Positions 17,596-22,906 of a stretch of DNA of 22,906 nucleotides are shown here, piece after piece (position 1 is the first letter of the stretch; the number at the start of each line of letters is the position of its first letter). Below the pieces are notes generated by a model. The model had not been told where the DNA came from and searched no databases. It saw nothing but the letters and a program-made list of their open reading frames with translations. The translations under genes were made by a program, and so were the position numbers. Origin of the DNA: a virus; IMG/VR virus record IMGVR_UViG_3300042287_000105, positions 1-22,906 of that record; one strand, given 5' to 3'.

Positions 17596-17787
17596 TTATC
17601 CCAACCTATGTACTGACTCATGTCCTTGTGAACAAGTCCATTTCATTATTAAATTTACAGGATCCCACAACCCGCCATCTACATCAATATCACATTTAGA
17701 GCATGGCTTAATTCCTTGAAGAGTTTCAAATGTAGAGTTGATTTCTTCTGGCTCATCTTTCTTTAAAAATTCATTAAGATTTGGCAT
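17596..17787 (-). CDS. Small zinc-binding protein (63 aa)
   Basis: ATG 17787 (MPNLNEFLKKDEPEEINSTF) overlaps recA by 14 nt. CSKC (about 29-32) and C51 with H55 (TCSQGHESV) form a CCCH/C-type zinc site. Such short zinc proteins recur several times in this window. No family recognised. Confidence 0.72.
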   Translation of the reverse strand: MPNLNEFLKKDEPEEINSTFETLQGIKPCSKCDIDVDGGLWDPVNLIMKWTCSQGHESVHRLG

Positions 17788-18778
17788 CAATGTCCTTGAT
17801 TAACTTATCAACAACATCTGGGTTGTCTCTTAAATAGTTAACTGCCTTTGCACGTCCTTGAAGTCTTTCTCCATTAACTGTGTACCAAGCTCCGCCCTTT
17901 TCGATTGCTCCAACCATCTCAGCAACATCTAAAGTTTCTCCAACTAAATCTACTCCAAGCGATTCTCCTTGATAGTAGAAGTCGTATTGTCCAGATAGGT
18001 TAGGGGGGCCGAGTTTGTTGTAATCAATAATCCAATTGACTGGTCTGCCAACTCTTTGTTCAATAATCTTGTCACCAACTTTAACACCAGCTTTGATAGC
18101 ATTAGCTTCAGCCTCAGAAGACCAAAGCTTAATGACGGTGGAAGAGAAGAACTTGACTGCCATTCCTCCTGTCGGTATGTGGGAGGCATGCATAGATCCA
18201 AACTGATTTCTCTGTTGTGAGATGAGTACCAATAATGTGTTCTTGTTTGCATAGTTTAACATCTTGACTGCGTGAGTCATATCCTTTGCTTCAGCGCCGA
18301 TTTGCTTTGTGTCTTGCAAATCTTTCATTTCATTTCCATCTTTTTCAAAATAAATAGCTGGTAGTAATGCTGATATAGAATCAACTACAATAATATCAAC
18401 ACCTGCATCCATTAGCTTGGTAGCAACATCGACCATATCATTAACTGTTTTAGCTGGTGAGTAGATAAGGGAAGACGAATCTACTCCAAGCATCTCTGCC
18501 CAAGCCTGATCGTAGGATGCTTCAGCATCAATCCATGCACAAGTCTTACCTTCTTTTTGTGCAATCGCAATCATCTGTAAACAGAATGAAGATTTTCCCG
18601 CTGACTTATTGCCCCAAACAAGAACCTGTCTTCCGTAGCCAAGCCCACCTTTTAAGGCCATGTTAAGGCCAATGCTTGGCGTCTTTTGCTTTTCTACTTT
18701 TACGTCTTGTGCTGCTTTAACTCTTGCTCTTGTTTTTGGATCTAGTGCTGCTAGGATATCGTCTATCGCTATAGTCAT
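17774..18778 (-). CDS. recA: RecA/UvsX-family recombinase
   Basis: A 334-aa protein, close to bacterial RecA in length. Walker A is GNKSAGKSS (about 56-64), followed by TCAWIDAEASYD (about 79-90), Walker B IIVVDSISALLP (about 129-140), and the L2-flanking LLVLISQQRNQFG and HIPTGGMAVKFFSS. The C-terminal part has GGAWYTVNGERLQGRAKAV, a RecA C-terminal-domain hallmark, so this is RecA-like rather than a minimal UvsX. It forms filaments on ssDNA and catalyses strand exchange in phage replication and repair. It has its own extended -10 promoter and a weak GAGA SD. Confidence 0.93.
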   Translation of the reverse strand: MTIAIDDILAALDPKTRARVKAAQDVKVEKQKTPSIGLNMALKGGLGYGRQVLVWGNKSAGKSSFCLQMIAIAQKEGKTCAWIDAEASYDQAWAEMLGVDSSSLIYSPAKTVNDMVDVATKLMDAGVDIIVVDSISALLPAIYFEKDGNEMKDLQDTKQIGAEAKDMTHAVKMLNYANKNTLLVLISQQRNQFGSMHASHIPTGGMAVKFFSSTVIKLWSSEAEANAIKAGVKVGDKIIEQRVGRPVNWIIDYNKLGPPNLSGQYDFYYQGESLGVDLVGETLDVAEMVGAIEKGGAWYTVNGERLQGRAKAVNYLRDNPDVVDKLIKDIDAKS

Positions 18779-18799
18779 TTATTCTCTTTCTTTTATACA

Positions 18800-18808
18800 A
18801 TTATATCA
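18800..18808 (-). promoter_or_regulatory. Extended -10 promoter of recA
   Basis: TGATATAAT on the minus strand. It is fused to the TAA stop of the MazG-like gene and shares the 16-mer TAATGATATAATTGTA with the promoter at 3449. Predicted leader is about 15 nt. Confidence 0.75.
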
Positions 18809-19147
18809 TTAAAATAAATTGCCGTGAAGCTTTGGCCTTTCTTTATTAATTTCCATTTTTTTAAATAAAACTTCATCTAAACTATGTTCTACAAAACCAC
18901 CGTTACGCATTGATGCGTATAGGTCAAGAGTTCTAATTAAGATGTCAACCATCTCTTCTACGATTTCTTCAGACCCTTTATTCTTTCTTATAGCTTCAAG
19001 AACTTCAGTTACCTCAGAGTGTATTAAAGCCAACTTGTTTCCAAATACGTCAAAGTTTTTTGGCTTATCCCAAAACCCCTTTTCAATTGCAGTCTCGTGC
19101 AATAATGCTGCAAGTACGTCTAGCCCATAGTCTGTGACTAGTACCAT
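18809..19147 (-). CDS. MazG-like NTP pyrophosphohydrolase
   Basis: A 112-aa protein. KLALIHSEVTEVLEAIRKNK supplies E45-x2-E48, and EEIVEEMVDILIRTLDL supplies E65-x2-D68: the EXXE...EXXD metal site of the all-alpha NTP pyrophosphatase family. These enzymes hydrolyse (d)NTPs to NMP and PPi and clear non-canonical nucleotides or affect (p)ppGpp. ATG 19147 is chosen because AGGTGAG precedes it 8 nt after the upstream stop; a frame reaching 19201 would overlap that gene. It sits between polymerase and recA, fitting a nucleotide-pool role. Confidence 0.85.
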   Translation of the reverse strand: MVLVTDYGLDVLAALLHETAIEKGFWDKPKNFDVFGNKLALIHSEVTEVLEAIRKNKGSEEIVEEMVDILIRTLDLYASMRNGGFVEHSLDEVLFKKMEINKERPKLHGNLF

Positions 19148-19154
19148 CTCACCT

Positions 19155-19406
19155 TTACTCGAAGTCTGTAATGAGCTGGTCGTTATTGAACCCTGATTCA
19201 TTTTTTCCTTTTAGCGTAAATGTAAATGTCTGATCATCTGAATTGTAATCAACCTTAAGCTCTTGGTCATCTGTTGCAGCATTCATAAATAAATCTGTGG
19301 ACACTGTGATTGTGCCAAGCGTCTCTAGTGCCGCAATTAAAATCTTTGGTACGCTAAGGGCACCAAATATATCCTCTGCTGTGCTCACTTTAATGTCTTC
19401 TGTCAT
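19155..19406 (-). CDS. Small acidic hypothetical protein (83 aa)
   Basis: Starts MTEDIKVSTAEDIFGALSVP with SD GGAG and an ATGA overlap on the DnaE stop. It has an amphipathic helix (KILIAALETLGTITV), then ELKVDYNSDDQTFTFTLKG with beta-strand character, then a polar tail. Coupling to DnaE suggests a polymerase accessory or replication role. It is far too short for a sliding clamp, and no family is recognised. Confidence 0.75.
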   Translation of the reverse strand: MTEDIKVSTAEDIFGALSVPKILIAALETLGTITVSTDLFMNAATDDQELKVDYNSDDQTFTFTLKGKNESGFNNDQLITDFE

Positions 19407-22400
19407 CTTATCTCCTTGATATTTAGCGTTCCGTCATCTAGTTTAGCTAACGTCACCTTGCATTTCATTCCTTCTCGCATTTTTGCTAAAGTCATTTTAT
19501 ACATTGCTGGGAAAGCAATTGCTCTTGTTAACTTTTTGTCTCTATCTGACAACACAATGTGGCTCATTTGCTTTCCAGCCTTTGTTGTATAAGGTGTAAA
19601 GTTTACCACAATGTACTCGTCTTCTTCAAGATCGTAGCTCTTTCTATATAAATAGTCTACAAATAAATCATTGGAGTCTGGATTAATATCTGATACCTTA
19701 ATGTATCTGGATATTCTATTATCTCCGACCAAAACAAAGTACATCTGACCAGTTTCAATTTGAGTTTGCTCGGTATGGAATAATCCAACGGACCCAGTTT
19801 CATCTACAAGCTCTACTCTTGCCCACCCATTTCCACGCTTGATTGACTTCACCATTCCAAACATTACAAATGAACCAAGGTCATCAAACTCTTCAATTGG
19901 TCTTGCCTGAGCTTTAATCCTTGGAGGGATTCCTTCAAGATTAAATGTTGGAATACCTAAGTATTCGTAGTAATTGTCTTTTTCATTTCCTTGCCTTTTG
20001 TTATCAGTAAACGCAGCACCGCCGATGGAGTTAAGAGCAGCAATAGCACGGCTATTAATGCCAGAACCCTTTTTCGATGCCTTATCAATAAAGTCAGCAT
20101 AGTCACTGAACGGTCTTCTTTCTATTATTTTGTTTGCAATGCTGTCTGAAATAAACTTTACTTCAGCCAATCCAAATCTAATTGCATTATCTTGTAAAGA
20201 AAAGTAAACCTGGGACTCATTGATATGAGGTAGCAGTACCTTTAGCCCAAGTCTTTTTGACTCAATTAAATATTCTGTTCTTGCGTCTTTGTCATTTTCA
20301 TTTTTAAGAATTGAAAACATGAACTCAAGTGGGTAATAAAACTTAAGCCAAGCAGTATAATAACTAAGCATAGAGTAAGCAACAGCATGGGAGCGGTTAA
20401 AAGAATAACCAGCATGCGCTTCAAAATCATGCCATAGCGCTTCGGCTTTTTTCTTAGTAATGTGTTCTGAAGCCCCAGCAATAAACTTATCCTTGAATTG
20501 GTCAAATTCTTTTGCATCTTTTTTCTTTCCAATAATCTTGCGGACCTTATCAGCCTCTGCCCAAGTCATGCCGCCCAAGTGTACGCATGCCTGCATAACT
20601 TGCTCTTGATATATGATAACACCATATGTGTTCTCGGTAAAAGGCTTCATGATTGTGTGCATATAGTCCACAGCTTCATTGCCATTCTTTCGGCTAATGT
20701 ACGCTGCACCTACTGTATTCATCGCACCAGGACGAACAAGTGCATTAGAAGCAGCAAGATCTTCAAACTTGTCTATACCCATTTTAATCAAAAGGTTTGT
20801 GTATGGAGTTGCTTCTGCTTGGAATACACCCTTTGTATACCCGTCGTTTAGCATCTTGTAAACATTGGCGTCATCCATAGTCATTTCGGAAAGATTGATT
20901 GTCTTGCCATGCCTATCTTTAATTGACTTTAATGTATCAGAGATCACAGATAAAGTCTTAAGACCTAGTGCATCTAGCTTAATAAGACCTATATCTGCAA
21001 CCGTATCCATATCGTATGCGACGACTGGAATTCTTCCTGATACTTTATCTTGAGAGTCTTCACGAGATTCAACTGGTGCAAACTTTCTTAAATCATCTTT
21101 TGCAACAACTACACCAGCAGCGTGTACGCCTACTGATCTGATTCTTCCACGAAGTCTATCGGCAAGCCAAACAACTTCTGGGTAGCGCATTCTAAATTCT
21201 TTTGTATTTGGAGAATCTATAAAGTCTTCAAATGTATCTACAGATTTTAGTGCACGATTAACTTCTTGAAGAGGAACCATAAATACACGAGCAGCATCTC
21301 TAACAACACCCTTATCTTTAAAATAAGTGTATGTAGAAATAGAAGCAACGTGCTTGAACCTTTTCTTTAAATAATCTTTAACTTCTTTTCTTCTGCGGTC
21401 TTCAAAGTCAGTATCAATATCTGGAAAGTCATTACGCTCTTCATTAATAAATCTAAAGAACAGTAGGTCGTACTTAATTGGATCCACATCAGTAATTCCT
21501 AATGTATAACAAACTAAAGATCCAGCGGCAGAACCACGCCCAGGCCCAACCATAATATTATTTTCTTTAGCCCAATTAATCATATCTCCAACAACAAGGA
21601 AGTACGAAGCAAAATTTTTCTTGGCAATAATCCCAAGCTCTTCGTTAAGCCTGTCCGTATAAATAGGGTCTGAAGCCTTCTGAAGCCTCTCTAAGCCCTT
21701 TTCAGCCAACTCTCTTAGTCTTTCATCAGCATCAGTTTTTGGGACTGGCAGGAGGTCTAGGCCCTGATAGAAGTCATAATCTCCAACCTTATCAGCAATT
21801 TCCATTGTATTGTCATAGATGTCTGTTCGATTAATTCCAGCCTTATTAAAGTCTGCCTCTATTTCAGAACGGCTCTGAATAAATAAATTCATATCTTGAA
21901 ATGAGATTCTTCGATCAGGATAAAGATAGTTAAATCTATCTAACATGTCCTTCATATTTCTAGACATATCAAAATCCATATCCTTGTCAGCTTTTGGAGA
22001 TGTAGAGAGAATAAGTAATGCTTCTTCTAGTATTCTATCTTCTTCTTTAGCAAAGTGAGCGTCTCCAGTTGCCACCGCCTTAATTTTAAGCTCGTCAGCA
22101 AGATCAAGAAGAGCAGCATTTATTTCTGGCGGATTATGAGATTGAACCTCCACATAAAAATCTTCTTGAAAAGTTTGCTTAAAGTCTTTGAGTATAAGCC
22201 TTGCTTCTCCCAATTCGCCTTTTTCGATGCACTTACTAATAAGACCATTAAGGCATCCGCTAAGGACAATAATACCTTCCGCATATTCTTTTAAAACCTC
22301 TCTGTCAATTCTAGGCTTATGATAAAAGCCTTCGTTCCAAGCAAGCTCTTGCAGAATATTTATATTCTCCAACCCCTTTTTATTTTTCGCTAGCAAAATA

Positions 22401-22672
22401 ATATGGTTATAGGCCTGAATAGACTTATCCGTTTTAGAGGATCTATCAAACCTATCTGTTGGAGAAATGTACGCCTCAACACCAAGAATTGGCTTAATGC
22501 CAGTTTCCTTTGCGGCAATTTGCATATCTCTATGTGATGAGAGAGTACCATGGTCTGTAATTGCAATCGCAGTTTGCCCAGCATCTAACGCCGCTTGGCA
22601 TAATTCTTTAGGTGAATTTAGTCCATCCATTAATGAATAGTATGAATGAACATGTAGGTGTGTAAAGCTCAT
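19403..22672 (-). CDS. dnaE: DNA polymerase III alpha subunit (DnaE-type, C family)
   Basis: A 1089-aa protein. The N-terminal PHP domain has HLHVHSYYSLMDG, AITDHGTLSSH, GVEAYIS and ATGDAHF, so its metal-binding site looks intact and may proofread. The palm has GPGRGSAAGSLVCYTLG (about 378-394) and the catalytic PDIDTDFED (about 412-420); the third Asp is in IKLDALGLKTL (about 560-570). Then come thumb/fingers motifs (GAMNTVGAAYISRKNG, YQEQVMQACVHLGGM, HAGYSFNRSHAVAYS), an HhH-like region and a C-terminal OB fold. It is somewhat shorter than bacterial DnaE, so the tau-binding C-terminus is probably absent. ATG 22672 overlaps the upstream stop as TAATG. This is the phage replicase. Confidence 0.95.
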   Translation of the reverse strand: MSFTHLHVHSYYSLMDGLNSPKELCQAALDAGQTAIAITDHGTLSSHRDMQIAAKETGIKPILGVEAYISPTDRFDRSSKTDKSIQAYNHIILLAKNKKGLENINILQELAWNEGFYHKPRIDREVLKEYAEGIIVLSGCLNGLISKCIEKGELGEARLILKDFKQTFQEDFYVEVQSHNPPEINAALLDLADELKIKAVATGDAHFAKEEDRILEEALLILSTSPKADKDMDFDMSRNMKDMLDRFNYLYPDRRISFQDMNLFIQSRSEIEADFNKAGINRTDIYDNTMEIADKVGDYDFYQGLDLLPVPKTDADERLRELAEKGLERLQKASDPIYTDRLNEELGIIAKKNFASYFLVVGDMINWAKENNIMVGPGRGSAAGSLVCYTLGITDVDPIKYDLLFFRFINEERNDFPDIDTDFEDRRRKEVKDYLKKRFKHVASISTYTYFKDKGVVRDAARVFMVPLQEVNRALKSVDTFEDFIDSPNTKEFRMRYPEVVWLADRLRGRIRSVGVHAAGVVVAKDDLRKFAPVESREDSQDKVSGRIPVVAYDMDTVADIGLIKLDALGLKTLSVISDTLKSIKDRHGKTINLSEMTMDDANVYKMLNDGYTKGVFQAEATPYTNLLIKMGIDKFEDLAASNALVRPGAMNTVGAAYISRKNGNEAVDYMHTIMKPFTENTYGVIIYQEQVMQACVHLGGMTWAEADKVRKIIGKKKDAKEFDQFKDKFIAGASEHITKKKAEALWHDFEAHAGYSFNRSHAVAYSMLSYYTAWLKFYYPLEFMFSILKNENDKDARTEYLIESKRLGLKVLLPHINESQVYFSLQDNAIRFGLAEVKFISDSIANKIIERRPFSDYADFIDKASKKGSGINSRAIAALNSIGGAAFTDNKRQGNEKDNYYEYLGIPTFNLEGIPPRIKAQARPIEEFDDLGSFVMFGMVKSIKRGNGWARVELVDETGSVGLFHTEQTQIETGQMYFVLVGDNRISRYIKVSDINPDSNDLFVDYLYRKSYDLEEDEYIVVNFTPYTTKAGKQMSHIVLSDRDKKLTRAIAFPAMYKMTLAKMREGMKCKVTLAKLDDGTLNIKEIR

Positions 22673-22878
22673 TAATATCCGCCCATGCATTCATTTCTTG
22701 TATGATAAAGTCTTATCTTAGTCATAGTCTTTTTGTTTGGTGCGTAAAGCTCTTCTCCACAACATGCAGTTTTTAAATACCATTCTCTTGCAAAGAAGTC
22801 GTAAAGCATTCCTTTGTAATCCTTATACTTGTGCGCCACAAAAGTATCAAAAGGATCTGGTATCTCGTATGTGTTCAT
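22672..22878 (-). CDS. Hypothetical protein (68 aa) leading the replication operon
   Basis: Starts MNTYEIPDPFDTFVAHKYKD. A CCGE pair (about 39-42) and a later C64 (RNECMGGY) suggest a metal site with H59. It is aromatic and charged, with no membrane segment. The ATG at 22878 lies exactly 6 nt after TAGAAT, so the replication mRNA appears to begin leaderless here, with dnaE coupled by TAATG. Family not recognised. Confidence 0.72.
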   Translation of the reverse strand: MNTYEIPDPFDTFVAHKYKDYKGMLYDFFAREWYLKTACCGEELYAPNKKTMTKIRLYHTRNECMGGY

Positions 22879-22884
22879 ATAAGC

Positions 22885-22890
22885 ATTCTA
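22885..22890 (-). promoter_or_regulatory. Promoter -10 box, leaderless configuration (replication operon)
   Basis: TAGAAT on the minus strand, GCTTAT (6 nt), ATG at 22878. The flanking TATTTAGTAGA also precedes the S8 protease start. The -35 region is cut by the window edge. Confidence 0.6.
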
Positions 22891-22906
22891 CTAAATAACT
22901 CAGGGG

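Noticed and set aside
20498-20851. Plus-strand frame of 117 codons within dnaE
   Set aside because: Antisense shadow of conserved polymerase sequence (GYSFNRSHAVAYS and neighbours).

Overview
This AT-rich window reads as part of a tailed-phage genome whose host is probably a low-GC actinobacterium. Every supported gene lies on the minus strand, so the window is transcribed right to left. The phage assignment rests on a large terminase next to a small-terminase-like HTH protein, a CHAP endolysin, holin-like membrane proteins, tRNA clusters and very dense packing (ATGA and TAATG overlaps, many small zinc proteins). The actinobacterial signal is a WhiB regulator with all four cysteines, a proteasome-like Ntn hydrolase, and many promoters whose -10 box lies exactly 6 nt before an ATG, as expected for leaderless mRNAs. 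No integrase, portal or capsid gene is visible, so whether this is lytic or integrated, and the exact host, are inferences.

Layout in transcription order. (1) 22.9-17.6 kb, replication: a small protein, a DnaE-type DNA polymerase III alpha subunit with PHP domain, an 83-aa protein, a MazG-like pyrophosphohydrolase, RecA/UvsX and a zinc protein. (2) 17.6-13.25 kb, an overlapping operon: a 2OG-Fe(II) oxygenase, a possible PD-(D/E)XK protein, a DUF6065-like protein, a 34-aa membrane peptide, a 112-aa helical protein, a Cas4/AddB-like nuclease with Fe-S cysteines, a zinc protein, a RuvC resolvase, a 48-aa HTH protein and a DUF1599-like protein. (3) 13.2-10.0 kb, packaging: a TerS-like protein, a second 2OG oxygenase, TerL and a cysteine-rich protein. 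(4) 10.0-9.8 kb: tRNA-Met(CAT), tRNA-Arg(TCT) and tRNA-Lys(TTT), one nucleotide apart. (5) 9.75-6.5 kb: a third 2OG oxygenase, an SGNH hydrolase, CHAP endolysin, thermonuclease, Hsp20, a GC-rich candidate structured RNA and an FmdB-like zinc ribbon. (6) 6.5-3.4 kb: an 853-aa secreted repeat protein and two holin-like proteins. (7) 3.4-0 kb: a 47-aa protein, tRNA-Asn(GTT), tRNA-Leu(TAA), WhiB, small proteins, the Ntn hydrolase and a secreted S8 protease cut by the window edge.

The genes form several short transcription units. Promoters repeatedly sit on the stop codon of the preceding gene, and most internal genes are translationally coupled. Replication, recombination and nucleotide-pool genes form one block. 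Envelope and lysis functions (CHAP, holin-like proteins, secreted protein, S8 protease) form a second, interspersed with probable host-control or stress genes (Hsp20, WhiB, Ntn hydrolase). No stretch over 300 bases lacks a gene.

Four genes below 60 aa (at 528, 3299, 13576 and 15664) were found by reading overlaps and promoters. The best candidates for something new are the phage Ntn hydrolase, the three 2OG oxygenases, the structured RNA at about 6.8 kb, the 853-aa secreted protein and the leaderless promoter architecture.
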